Part shown: positions 37,633 through 48,265 of the stretch, piece by piece | How positions within the stretch are numbered: position 1 is the stretch's first letter | How the letters are laid out: the number at the start of each line of letters is the position of its first letter | Assembly (NCBI GenBank): GCA_014338405.1 | Contig: JTDE01000174.1 | Coordinates: 218,884-282,883 of the forward strand | Origin: Paragonimus skrjabini miyazakii | Lineage: Eukaryota > Platyhelminthes > Trematoda > Plagiorchiida > Troglotrematidae | Direction of reading: 5' to 3' | Length of the DNA: 64,000 nucleotides | The notes under the pieces: model-generated | What the model saw: only the letters and a program-made list of their open reading frames with translations | Database searches by the model: none | Told to the model about the DNA's origin: nothing | Made by a program: the position numbers and the translations under genes

Positions 37633-40600
37633 GTAAGGTTGAAAATTATTGTTCAGCGTCTGTCTCCATTGCAAATAGTTGTTTCATAACGAAATATTCA
37701 CGCTATATTGTAAACCGGAAATCCCTAGAAAAAACTGTTTTAACAACATATTTTACAACCTAGTAATATTGACAACAGTTGCTCCTTTGACAATTTTAAG
37801 AGTGTGAAAATATAATATGAACACTGCTCATACTTTCCACGGGAAGTTTGTGAGTATCTGAATCATGTGGTTTTTGAGTTATCGGCACGGGGGGTAATTT
37901 CTGGAGTGCGCATGTCCAGTGCAACGGACCACTTTTATCCTGTGATATAATTTGTCCCTTGTGTCCACCTGAACAAGTCCTCATTCGTAATTGTGTAGGG
38001 GAACATTGTACTGTTGCAATGTAGCATGAAACATCAAAGATTCATTTCTAAGGGAAGAATATTATTTGCATCACAAAGATTCACAACAAAACCACTGTTA
38101 ACGTGTTGAAATACTAATGCTTTGCCTTCACAAATAATTATTTTTGGGGTAGAACTAACTTTCCATGAACTTTTAATGGTTGAAATATTTGCCGCATCAT
38201 TGCAATCATCCATTACGCCAAACATTTGAGGCAATCGTGTCATCATAGGCGACAGCACGTTCATTTGCGCAGGAGTAATTCCAGTCGGCTTGCGCCGAAC
38301 TGACAATATATCAATACTCCTTGTGTCTGCCCGATATTAACTATGAAATACAGTGGTTATCGGCTCAGACAGTTACACTCTGGTTGTTTGATTCAGGTTT
38401 GAAACGAAAAATTGTTGCATAGCTGTTAACTGCTTACATAGGTCCGAAACGGCTTGGATGTTCATAACGTCACACACTGTTAACAGTAAATCCATAAAAC
38501 TCACTCCTTCTAAGTACTACCTTATCATGTGCAATCCTTCTATTTTACACCAGCTCGTTATTAGGACATATTCAATTTGATACGGAAATGCGTCTGCTAA
38601 CGTGAGACCGACCGATAAGGGCTTAATTATATTAGCGTCGTTTGGATATGGCTAATAAGTTAGAACGTCGGCTCACACACCATTCATCTCTTTGACTAGA
38701 TAAAACAAATTCTACCTTCAGGGTTGTGATTATTTTATAGTCTAGTATAATGGTATCTAGGGGTTCATCTGGGCTTATAGTTCCACCACGTCGGGAGAAT
38801 GCTTTTTCATTACGCAATCATCGTTTGCAAAGTTATCTTCGCACAACGACATCGGTGACGTCAAATATTTCTTGAATATCGGTGAAGACAAATTGGCAAA
38901 CACAAAAGAAATATCATTCCTTGGTCACTAAGAGGGAAGCTGTTAATATTTTTGTAAACATCTAGGAAAATAACAAAAGTGTTAGTTAAATCATGGTCGC
39001 AGAAATTGCCAAGATTTCTGTAATTCATACTACCTTGTCAAACACTTTTGCATTCCAGCGGTTGTAATTCAAGTTTATTTTACTCCACAATCAGAAAATA
39101 TTTTACAGAAAGGGTTTAATTTTCGAATATATTATTTCACTTACTGGTGAAAGGCTCCCGCGCTAGTATGGTTCATATTAGCACTTCAATTTTTTTCGAT
39201 TTTCTACCAGTTAATCATCACTGTCAATGGACAGATGTGTTGTGAATTTGCAAGTGTCAGCCACATGATTCGTATCCTGCGCAACGCCGTTCCTGCTTCC
39301 TGTGATATTTATCAAAGCGTGAAATATTATACACAATGCAATGGAAATATTTGGACAGGAAAGATGGATTCTCATGTAAGATAGTATTCATCTGGACACT
39401 TAGAATGATGACATTGTGAATGAAAACATCTTCAAAGTGATAATCTCACAAGACTGGCAGTGACAAAAACACGAAATGATCGAAACATTTGACCGTTAAA
39501 CCAAAGCCACTTGCTCATAACGTAGTAACTCATTTCCGAAAACTGCTCAAGTCCAGTTCGTTTACATGCATCATTCTGCCAACCTGGTCTCCTCTTTTCG
39601 TTTGATCTGCTGAGCCAACGGCGATCACTCAAAAGCTGTCAGATGTCGAATTTTGGCCACACCTGAGGTGACCAGAATCCGACTGAATAATCCACTCTTG
39701 CGCGCACATGCGTTGAAGTTGCCATGGCCAACCAGTCGCACCACGACCGATCAAAGCGCCATGGTTACAGTTGCGTCATAATTGTGATGTCGTCTTATCA
39801 AAACGTTGTCCTCCTGTGTGCAGATGACGTGTATGACCTCCATCGAACTTGCTGCCTATTCTTGTTCGTTTCGCTCTGACGACTCTGCTTCACACGAATG
39901 TTATGCAATTGGCCTGATGACGAATAACCGAAAACGAGCGTGTTCGCTACACCATTCATCTGATGACTACTCTGGAGATTTTCAATTATGCACAGTTTTC
40001 TTTCAAATCCCATGAACCATTGGATGAAGGTAAAAAGCATACCAACCATTGTTATGACGTCCATTTTTCCCATCCAAAACCGCCTCCGTCCTCGAGAAAT
40101 GAAACGATTAACTCAGTCGTAATTAGCGGAACTGTTCAGATCGGTCGAGAGGTGACCTTGGCTAGTTTTCTACCCATCCGACTTTTTATTCATCTATGCT
40201 CATTAGTGACCCTAACTATTTTTCTCCTAAACTGTCATTCTCATTAATGATTCGGGAATGTTTTCTGGTCACTACCTTCCATATGAATACTGCGACGTTT
40301 CGGAGCGGAACAAAGCTATTTTTGTAGTCGTCTTTCGGCTTATCTTGGGAGCATATCACGAGACAGCTGCAGTATTTTCCGGGACCGCGATTTCCGTATT
40401 ACTAATCACAAAAAGGAGAGTTCGATTTCTGTCAAGCTCACCATTATATCGAAAACAAACCAGTGTATTCTTTCGATGGTTTGCAACATTCGAGTTTTGG
40501 ACAGAAAAAAAGGGCGCTATAACAACCATATAATCAAATTAATAATTAGGATTCAAAAACGTCTACAGGTTAGTATCACACACCAAGTATTAACCAACAT

Positions 40601-41277
40601 CTTCAGACATAGCTTGACATCCACATCACGTTTGTAAGCACCATATGCATTTCGTTCGTCTGTTACGTTAATATAGAAGTTTTTACACCATGATTGATAA
40701 CAGATAAACATTAAGGCTGTCATCGTGGACGGTAGTTGTCTTGTTTCGGTGTTACTTCCACAGTCTTATAACATAAACGTAAAAAGATCAAATTAAGCCA
40801 GTCAAACCTCCAACGATTTTGAAGGAATGTGGTATATCTTCTAAGTCATCAGAAACTAGTTATTGACAAAAGTTTATATTATTAAAGGAAATGAACTTTC
40901 TCACCGTCTGATCGTTGGATCAGCATTGGGAAACAGGTACTTTTATTTCAAAAAAGTAGTAGACTAAATGTTCTATTATGTACCGTCTTGATAGTCTTTT
41001 CCATTAGATATGAACATCGTACAAGACGTATACACTGCCATAGAGGATAGAGATTAGGTTTTAAATTGATTTCGGACTAAAGGAAACTTTACGTAAATGT
41101 ATGGTTGTGAACTGAAACCGCAGTAAGATTTCAAAACATTGACCGAATGACTGCAAGGTGAGAAGGTAGACGGACCGTCCTGATCTAAGTAGATAAGCCT
41201 GAATTTCGTCCAAGTAAAAAATAACAGTGAAATCACAAAGTTTTATTCAAATAAGTTTCGAATTTCCGGGAATGAAG
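37633..41277. other. Probable intron with ambiguous coding-like stretches on both strands
   Basis: At least one exon (phase 1 to 2) is missing here if the chain is complete. Candidates not called: + strand after the acceptor at 38395 (phase 2, 60 codons, FETKNCCIAVNCLHRSETAW...); + strand after the strong acceptor TCCTCCTGTGTGCAG at 39823 (phases 0 and 1 open); and a 36-codon frame ending at donor GAAG|GTAAAA near 40031 (LEIFNYAQFSFKSHEPLDE). A minus-strand frame at 38034-38340 is treated as a separate feature. Confidence 0.35.
38034..38340 (-). CDS. Coding-like minus-strand open frame, unknown
   Basis: A 98-codon frame containing RRKPTGITPAQMNVLSPMMT, STIKSSWKVSSTPKIIICEG and VFQHVNSGFVVNLCDANNIL, ending in a stop. 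Composition is natural, and another exon-like frame lies upstream on the same strand at 38632-38830. However, no clean splice sites flank it, and the + strand is also partly open here. It may be a fragment of another gene or chance. Confidence 0.2.
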
Positions 41278-41455
41278 CGTTTGTTTCTGTGTCCCAAACT
41301 TGCTTTACATGAACCGATGTCTTGTACAACTGAACCAAATCCAAAAATCTCGAAACATCGAGGATCCCTTAGTTGAGCTCTTTTATAAAGAGATGAATGT
41401 TTTTGAAAGAAATCGTGTGGAAATTTTGAAAGCCCACGACATCACCAACAATCTT
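41278..41455 (+). CDS. Exon of the unknown gene, secure donor and uncertain start
   Basis: The frame contains LVQLNQIQKSRNIEDPLVEL and FYKEMNVFERNRVEILKAHD and ends at an excellent donor CTT|GTATGT (phase 0). The upstream acceptor AATGAAG is weak (phase 2 in); an ATG at 41308 could instead begin a first coding exon. The sequence is strongly alpha-helical. The next exon follows after an 88-nt intron. Confidence 0.5.
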
Positions 41456-41543
41456 GTATGTGGAGCACTTGATACTTTTACAGTACAAACAATAATAGCC
41501 CCTTGATCATTACAAATGGTCTATTTGATGTGCCTTTTTTCAG

Positions 41544-41677
41544 ACGTACGCTTTCTTCTCAGGTTTGTTTCGCTGGTGCACTGTAATGCCGAATTTTTTA
41601 ACTATAATAATACCGGACTTGTCGGTGGACTGTTTTCAAATCTTGTCAACCGATACTTCTTTACAGAAGGCATTTAG
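41544..41677 (+). CDS. Exon of the unknown gene
   Basis: A strong acceptor (TTGATGTGCCTTTTTTCAG), phase 0. It encodes TYAFFSGLFRWCTVMPNFLT then IIIPDLSVDCFQILSTDTSL. Donor AG|GTCAAT (phase 2) fits 45203. Without that donor the frame runs to a stop at 41718-41720, which would make this a terminal exon; the fit with 45203 makes an internal exon more likely. Confidence 0.5.
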
Positions 41678-41850
41678 GTCAATAAGGGCAAATAGACTTT
41701 CTAAACACTTGAACAACTAGAGATAGAACAAAACCCGGGAGCGAAACAAACGGATCTTGAATTTCCTTCTCACTGCACTGGAAAATGCACTGGATGCCTA
41801 CGGAACGAAAGAAAATTACTAATTCGTGGATGCCGGTTCCAAAGAAATCG

Positions 41851-42145
41851 GGTAACCTGACCATTACTCACAAGCGAAAGTGGTTGAGTGTTCATATACG
41901 ATAATTCGGTCCTGTCTAACGTGAGGTCAATGGCGCAGTGGTAAACACGGTTGCCTCATGAACAGCGTGGCCGTGGTTCAAGTCTCGTTAGTGGCGATGA
42001 TATGCACTACTGACGAGATCTGATGAGAGCGAAACTCGAGTCGAGTGCTTCTTTTCGAAAGGGGCCGATTGGAATGCAACAGCTGCAAACACTTGTGGAT
42101 GATGGTCAAGTTGAAATAAACCAAATCCCTGACTATTCATCAGTA
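41851..42145 (+). mobile_element. tRNA-derived SINE with hammerhead ribozyme (copy C)
   Basis: Begins at the shared AACCTGACCATTACTCAC, then the tRNA-like part (GTCAATGGCGCAGTGGTAAA, B-box GTGGTTCAAGTCT), the hammerhead, CTTCTTTTCGAAAGGGGCCG and the tail ending AACCAAATCCCTGACTATTC. The far 5' head of the family is absent. Inserted in the intron after the exon at 41544-41677, in sense orientation. Confidence 0.85.
42004..42048 (+). ncRNA. Hammerhead ribozyme in SINE copy C
   Basis: Stem I GCACTA/GAGTGC (one closing mismatch), core CTGACGA, stem II GATCT-GATG-AGAGC (one mismatch), GAA, minimal stem III ACTCGAGT, cleavage C at 42042. All core bases match the hammerhead consensus, so activity is possible. 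Sense with respect to the host exons. Confidence 0.75.
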
Positions 42146-44769
42146 ACCCGTGACGAAAACATGACTGGTATACTTGCTTGGGTTTAACTTAAAATACAGC
42201 GGCTGATTGGCTACAAAGCAGTTTTCTTTCATATTAAGACGGACTTAAACGTTACTCGTTATAACAGTCATTTAGGAATCAGCCTGACAAGTGAAACTTT
42301 GCATTAACCAGATAATTTCTAATAAACTATTTCAGTAGGTGTTTTGTCTTTTAAGCCCGTGTTTTCTTTCATACTGTTTCCGTTTATCAATTACTAGTAT
42401 AGTTCAGTTGAGTCAAACCGAACGAAAAGAGCCGATTATAAATACAGTCACATAAATGTCTTAGCTGTTTCAGATAAAGTTAGTAACCCATCGTTGCTCA
42501 GTTGTGATTCCGATCAATAAATCAAACGCAAGCAGATGGCAGTTACGGGCATCAGTGCACTCCTAATCTCACGTCAACAACTTTTTACCCCAAGCGCGAT
42601 AAAAAAAGAAGGCAAACACTGAGTTCTGTATGTACAATAGTAAATACCATGTTTTATATTGTAAACTATTAATAAAACCCCTTTAAGATTCGCGTTTTCT
42701 GAATTATTTTCATTCTATCTACTGTCAAGAAATGTCAAAAGTTGTCGAAAATGTTTCACTTACAACAAATGATATTTTATAACCGACCAATGCAAACCGT
42801 TTTCATCCAGTCTTAGTTTAGACTGCTAGCATTACACAGTTAAACCGAACGAATGCTACTAACCCTTCGTTCAACAATAAAATGGATATACGTGGCCTGG
42901 GAATAAACGTCATCTACTAAGTACAATTGGTATCATTCACTCAGATATATCATTTGTGATGATGGCGTTGGTTACTTGAGCAAACCAGATCGGTGAGAAC
43001 GACTAATCTTTAGATGGTTTTCCTGATTCAGTCAGCAAAAGTAGGATGAACATAAAATCCGGCGTCATCAATGATGGAAAATCTTCTGTAGACGGGATAC
43101 AAAATGAACGTCATCAGATCGTTCAGCATCCAACTTCAACCTGAATTTTTGGCTATCAGTTAAGCCATGTTGACCCAGCAGAGAGAATCCGTGTTGTGTA
43201 AAGAAAAACACGGAATCAGGCCATCCGACTTACATGCTGGTTGCTTGTGACCTTGAATCTATTCTGTGTGAATCTTTCTCCAGGCGCATATGTTATATGC
43301 TCGTATTGTAATTAGTACTCATTCAGCATGTTTGGCTTGAATTTCAATATCTCGTAACGTCTGTCATCTTGTCGTCTTGGTGAGTAAATGCGAAGTGTCC
43401 AGTGCTACAAAGTATAGATAATCATTTGGTTAAGCGGCTCGGAACAAGTAAACCCGCGTTAACCTTCTATTTTTTTGAAAACATTTAAGAAGCTGTTTAG
43501 TTTTAACGCGTATAAATATTTCCAACGATTCTTCATTTAGTCGATACAATTTCAAAAGTATGTAGGAATGTATTGATTAACTGAAATTGCCAGATATGAG
43601 AACCAAAAGTGAAAAAGGGATTTTATCAATTTCATATGAACATGCACTGGCCCCTTGACAGGTTTCTAAGACAGAGTATATTTTTAAAAGCTAGAGGGGC
43701 AGACCAAGGTGTAATCTTTTTCTCCTAAATAATAAATGGAACTTAATCCGCATACTTACGTCAAACGTCATAATAGACTACTCAACGAACGTTGCCACAA
43801 CACGAAGAATGTGGTTAACCAGACGGAGTTATTAAGATTAACATGGCTGCTAAATTAGCTAAGCGTAAGTGTTGAAAAATGTTGTGGATATCCTGCTCAC
43901 GTTTAGAAGAGACGCAGCCGAGGAGTAGGTGAACTAGCGTGTGTGTCAATCGATTAAACAAACGTTCCAAGCTGTGTCACTAAGGGCTTGGTTAATCACA
44001 AGACGCAGATATAGACTTAGTCCTAATGCACACAATAATAAATCAATCAAACAACTAGGCAGCTGTCTAAACAAATTATGGATTACCGTTCTTTTGTTAT
44101 CAGAACCAAAGTCATAACAACCGTCAGTTCCGTTTTGTGACGGCTTGGCTGGAATGGTCATTAAATAAACAGTTTTGGGCATTTCAGTTAATCGACAAAA
44201 TTTGATTAGATTAGTTGAAGGTAGTCAATCAATGAAGTTCCGCACCGGCTGAAGTACTCGTTAACTGATTGTCTAAGGGAACGATTTTTTCATAAAAAAC
44301 GTTTCGTACAAGCTTTACAACTTCCCCAACTTCAGACGAACCAGATTGTTCCCTCATCCACACCCACCCAGACAGTAGACATGAATTTCTCTTGTGTCCC
44401 GAACTGCGAATGAGTGCTGTGATTTTGACTTTGCCAGTCAAGTGTCTAAGTTTTTTAATTCCCTTCGTATAAATTGGCCCTAAAGTACATAATCAAAAAC
44501 ATATTCCTCGTGTTCTACGCTCTACGACTAACCAAGAATATTCATGCTTGTACATGAACACAACACATATTACGTTCAAACTATACACCTAATGTAGTAG
44601 TTCGTACGCTTATAACGACCGAATGACGCCTATGGAGAAGTGGTTATGAAGGTCATATGAACAGCAAGTCACATGTAATGACACAACTCAAATTTTATTT
44701 TACATTTGTCAACCGTTCTTACATGAAGACCAAAGTACTAACGATATAAGCAGAATGTAGGAGGCTGCA
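42146..44769. other. Probable intron
   Basis: No supported coding segment, repeat or RNA on either strand. Confidence 0.4.
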
Positions 44770-45150
44770 TTAGTCACAAGTACCTTGAGGCGAAATTGCG
44801 TTCATTAGTCATCACCTGCAGCAGTACTGTCACCACGCTGATCCTTCTTTCTCTGAAAACGTTACCTCTCATGTCGTTTATCATTTCACCTGCGGTTCCG
44901 GTGAAGCATTTATTGGTGGAACGGACCGAAGCTTATGATAGAGAAAAGTGGAGCATCTATCCAAACAGCTTTTGCAGAGGATCACGCAAAGCTGATCAAT
45001 ATCTCAATATCCGGGCAGAAACATGCTGTGAACAGTGGTAAAATATTTCAAAATGTCATGCAGTTACACCCTATCTTCCACCTATGGTCTTGTTAAGCAC
45101 TGACAATTGAGCATGTTGTAATTTATCCAACCGCTGTTAATCAGGTATCA
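44770..45150 (+). pseudogene. Penelope-like element fragment: GIY-YIG endonuclease
   Basis: KYLEAKLRSLVITCSS (near 44778-44825) matches YSAAKLRLLVATRSA of the minus-strand PLE at 17.2 kb. In another frame VVYHFTCGSGEAFIGGTDRSL (44873-44935) is the start of a GIY-YIG domain, and SISGQKHAVNSGKIFQNV (after a further frameshift) resembles the conserved HL..GH.V....F segment. Broken by frameshifts and stops, with no RT part left. Confidence 0.65.
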
Positions 45151-45202
45151 CACACATGATCACTGTTTATAAAAGATGCTGATGCACTCATTCTGATCTC
45201 AG

Positions 45203-45306
45203 TGACAATGAAGCGGCGTACCTCAACCTGACACGTCGTTCGCTCAAATCATTGATTCGTCTCACCGTCCCAAACGTTAATGTTGGCATGATTTATATGA
45301 ACGACG
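45203..45306 (+). CDS. Internal exon (104 nt) of the unknown gene
   Basis: Acceptor CTCATTCTGATCTCAG and a very good donor GACG|GTGAGAAG. Open only in phase 2, phase 1 out. It encodes DNEAAYLNLTRRSLKSLIRL and TVPNVNVGMIYMND. It joins in phase to 41544-41677 (junction Ser). It lies just downstream of the PLE fragment but does not resemble PLE proteins. Confidence 0.6.
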
Positions 45307-45967
45307 GTGAGAAGCAACGAAATGCATGCACCTTACAGTGACATTTAGTCGTCTATAATTTGCTGGAGAAAGGGGATTTGACATCTCACATATTTCAGGC
45401 TTAGAAGGTTTTAAATTTACTACTTAAAACAGAATAAGTTGGGTGTAATCAAACAAGCTAAAACACCTGAGCAACTGAGTATGGAATCTGGCGGAAAATT
45501 CATAAGCTCAAGCCGCCATAACACTGGAAGCGAGTTTTAATCGGGTTAATGCGTCATTTCCTAAATGAAGCATGTCCTTCTCATAAGAAGTGAGGCATTG
45601 GGGCTTATACAGAACATCAAGGAGAGTACTGTTGAAGTTCGACGTTCTTCTGTCAAGAATACTTGAATCATGTATACGCGGAATATGTTGGTAATTGAGC
45701 CCAACGACACTTTTTCATTTTTGTACATAGGCTACCAATAGTACATTTGACATGACCAAAACTAAATTGTGCGGACATATTGAAAAAGTGAACCACAACG
45801 AACAAGTATAGCATTCTATCAGTAAGTTTATCTCTTGCAGATATATTGGAAATTCCAATACTGAATTTTAAAACATCTGAACCGAACTTGCTTTTGATGT
45901 TGTGCACCACGTGGTAATATTTACATAAGTAGAAAGGTCAATAATATATCGGTGCTGGTAAAAAGGT
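45307..45967. other. Probable intron
   Basis: No feature recognised apart from a chance 80-codon minus-strand frame. Confidence 0.4.
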
Positions 45968-46390
45968 TATTTCAAGTTGAACATCATCCACAAATGATCG
46001 CAGCATTCGCATTCCAATAGACATTCTAGTCAGCCCCTTTCGAAAAGGAGCACTAGACTCGAGTTTCGCTCTCATCAGAGCTCGTCAGTAGTGCATATCA
46101 TCGCCACTAACGAGACTTGAACCACAGACTTGCTGTTCATGAGGCAACCGTGTTTATCACTGCGCCATTGACCTCACGTTAGACACGGCCGAATTATCGT
46201 ATATGAACACTCAACCACTTTCGCTTGTGAGTAATGGTCAGGTTGCCCGATCGCCTCGAGAGGAGACACAGTTACTGTCTGTTAACTCCAATCGATGACC
46301 CCTCGACTAGGACTTCTCTCCAAGTTGAAGTCATAGAAATCATTGACTTGTTGAGCGGTATTTGATTACTGACGAGTAGCAGGGATTTTT
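45968..46390 (-). mobile_element. Longest tRNA-SINE with hammerhead ribozyme (copy D)
   Basis: Read on the minus strand: head from AATCAAATACCGCTCAACAA through GATTGGAGTTAACAGACAGT, the AACCTGACCATTACTCAC block, tRNA-like segment, hammerhead, CTCCTTTTCGAAAGGGGC and tail to GATGTTCAACTTGAA. The sequence before the head (AATCCCTGCTACTCGTCAGT) resembles the distal tail of other copies. That suggests a dimer or tandem junction, or that the tail motif also begins the element. The best reference copy for the family in this window. Confidence 0.85.
46050..46094 (-). ncRNA. Hammerhead ribozyme, apparently intact, in SINE copy D
   Basis: On the minus strand: stem I GCACTA/TAGTGC perfect, core CTGACGA, stem II GCTCT-GATG-AGAGC perfect, GAA, stem III ACTCGAGT, cleavage nucleotide C. 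Every conserved hammerhead position fits. Stem III can form only two or three pairs, as in the minimal schistosome hammerheads, which are thought to work as dimers. Antisense to the + strand gene. Confidence 0.85.
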
Positions 46391-47171
46391 TGATTTTCAT
46401 ATGGATTATCTAGCTAAAATAAACAGTGCATTCGGACACTACGAAATTCTGAGTCGACACTTCACCTGATAATGTTTTATTGGTCAGGAAGCAGATAGCA
46501 CGTGGCGTTGTTCACTATTTTCAAATAAGTGTAAAACATTGCTGTAAAGCCTATGTGAGTGCAGAGAACAACAAACAGTATGAAACATTTGCTGGTTACA
46601 ATACGTGCAACGTACCAGGTGAGATAAATCGTTTCCAGTGTCGCTTAGAATAAGCCATGTTGTAAAATGTCACATTTTGTTAGCGGTCTTTGTGGGCATT
46701 CAACAACACACAACTCACGATCAAGTAAATCTTCTTGTGATAGTTTAAAACGTATATTTTGAGTCCATGTGAGCCAACGACACTTTCTTATTAGACACAG
46801 TTTATGCATAGAAATCATAATATACGTAATATAGCATACACAATATGTATATGACATATTCACAGCAGGCTGCCGCTCTGTCTCTTGCTTTGCTACTCAA
46901 GCATGATGCTGACATGCATGTGAGTGTTGTACAAATAACTTGATGTTTATATACTGCCAAGTGCTGGTTCCATTCAGTACGACGTACACTTATGGAACAA
47001 TCGTATACTCCCGTTCAGTACATCTTTTCTTCCTAGTGAGGTGACAATTTGATTCCAATAGATTTCGAGGTTAGTAATACTGTACGCACGATGCGGAAGA
47101 AAAATAACTAGTTTTTCCTTTTTGTTCAGATTTGGATTATCTGTGTGAATTATTTCACTTTAATCTTACAG

Positions 47172-47259
47172 ATGGACCTAGAGAATCTATTGCGAGGAAA
47201 CGTGTGCAAACATGTCAGAATCTATGGTTTAACGACAGAACTAAAAATACTTTTAAATC
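47172..47259 (+). CDS. Probable internal exon of the unknown gene
   Basis: A strong acceptor (TTATTTCACTTTAATCTTACAG). Two frames are open: phase 1 (GPRESIARKRVQTCQNLWFN and onward, donor TC|GTAATG, phase 2 out), which fits 45203-45306, and phase 0 (MDLENLLRGNVCKHVRIYGL...), which does not. The donor is moderate. After a second acceptor at 47460 the frame would reach a stop after five codons, so a terminal exon there cannot be excluded. Confidence 0.35.
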
Positions 47260-47773
47260 GTAATGATGCCGGACAAGCCTAGATATTTGCGACTTACATA
47301 TCAGAAAGAATTTCAGAAGATGTGCTGAGCCTTTAAAACAAAACAGAAAGAATAAGATGTCATTACTCTTTTTCAATTAACCACATTTTTGTGCAAAGTG
47401 TTTCCAATTAATGTAAAGTTGCATAACAAAATTGTGAGGAATTCTTTTCAGACAATTTGATTACTACTGAGCTTGACTATTGATTAAAAAGTGTTACGTG
47501 ACCTGGCATATTATTGAAACTATTTTATACATAAAAGCTATTGGATTTTTCATGAGGTGTACTATTACTCAACAACATTATCACGAAAACGCTACCGACT
47601 TCAAGAACCTGCCTTTTCTTGCATATCATCGAGTCACGAATATTTTTATGTTAATGATATATATATATATGTTTATACATTTAGTGAACAAGGACAGTTA
47701 CAGGCTTTGAATGTATTATGTAATACTGTTAGAAGCTAACCAGGTAGACGATAACTATTACTTCTAATATATT

Positions 47774-48068
47774 TTCAAGTTGAACATCACCCACAATTGA
47801 TCGCAGCTGTCGCATCCCCATAGACTTTCCAGTCGGCCCCTTTCGAAAAGAAGCACTAGACTCGAGTTTCGATTTCATCAAAGCTCATCAGTAGTGCATA
47901 TCATCGCCACCGCCGGGACTTGAACCACGGACTTGCTGTTCATGAGGCAACCGTGTTTACCAATGCGCCATTGACCTCACGTTAGACACGACCGAATTAT
48001 CGTATATGAACACCCAACCACTTTCGCTTGTGAGTAATGGTCAGGTTGCCCGATCGTCTTGATAGGAG
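47774..48068 (-). mobile_element. Hammerhead SINE, minus-strand half of a head-to-head pair (copy E)
   Basis: On the minus strand: AACCTGACCATTACTCAC block, tRNA-like segment (B-box CGTGGTTCAAGTCC), hammerhead, CTTCTTTTCGAAAGGGGCCG and tail GGTGATGTTCAACTTGAA. The head is cut after TATCAAGACGATC, where copy F begins in the opposite orientation. Confidence 0.85.
47853..47897 (-). ncRNA. Hammerhead ribozyme in SINE copy E
   Basis: Stem I GCACTA/TAGTGC perfect, core CTGATGA, stem II GCTTT-GATG-AAATC with one mismatch, GAA, stem III ACTCGAGT, cleavage C. The core is intact, so it is possibly active. Antisense to the + strand gene. Confidence 0.75.
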
Positions 48069-48265
48069 ACAGCGTGTCCGCGGTTCTAGTCCCGCAAGTG
48101 GCGATGATATGCACTACTGACGAGTTCCAACAAGAGCGAAACTCGGCTCCAATGCTTCTTTTCGAAAGGGGCGACTGGAAAGTCTATGGGAATGCGAAAG
48201 CTGCGATCTATTTTGGGTAATGTTCAACTTGAAATTTACCAAATCCCCAACTACTCATCAGTAAA
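48069..48265 (+). mobile_element. Hammerhead SINE, plus-strand 5'-truncated half of a head-to-head pair (copy F)
   Basis: Starts inside the tRNA-like segment (AGCGTGTCCGCGGTTCTAGT), then hammerhead, CTTCTTTTCGAAAGGGGCG, tail GTTCAACTTGAAATTTACC and the distal AAATCCCCAACTACTCATCA. It is fused directly to copy E. Confidence 0.8.
48111..48155 (+). ncRNA. Partly degenerate hammerhead ribozyme in SINE copy F
   Basis: Core CTGACGA and GAA are kept, but stem I is GCACTA/CAATGC with mismatches, stem II (GTTCC/AGAGC) is poor, and stem III reads ACTCGGCT. Probably inactive or weak. Confidence 0.55.

Noticed and set aside
44822..44940. Host exon after acceptor ATCACCTGCAG
   Set aside because: The downstream frame is the PLE GIY-YIG endonuclease, so the acceptor-like site is coincidental.
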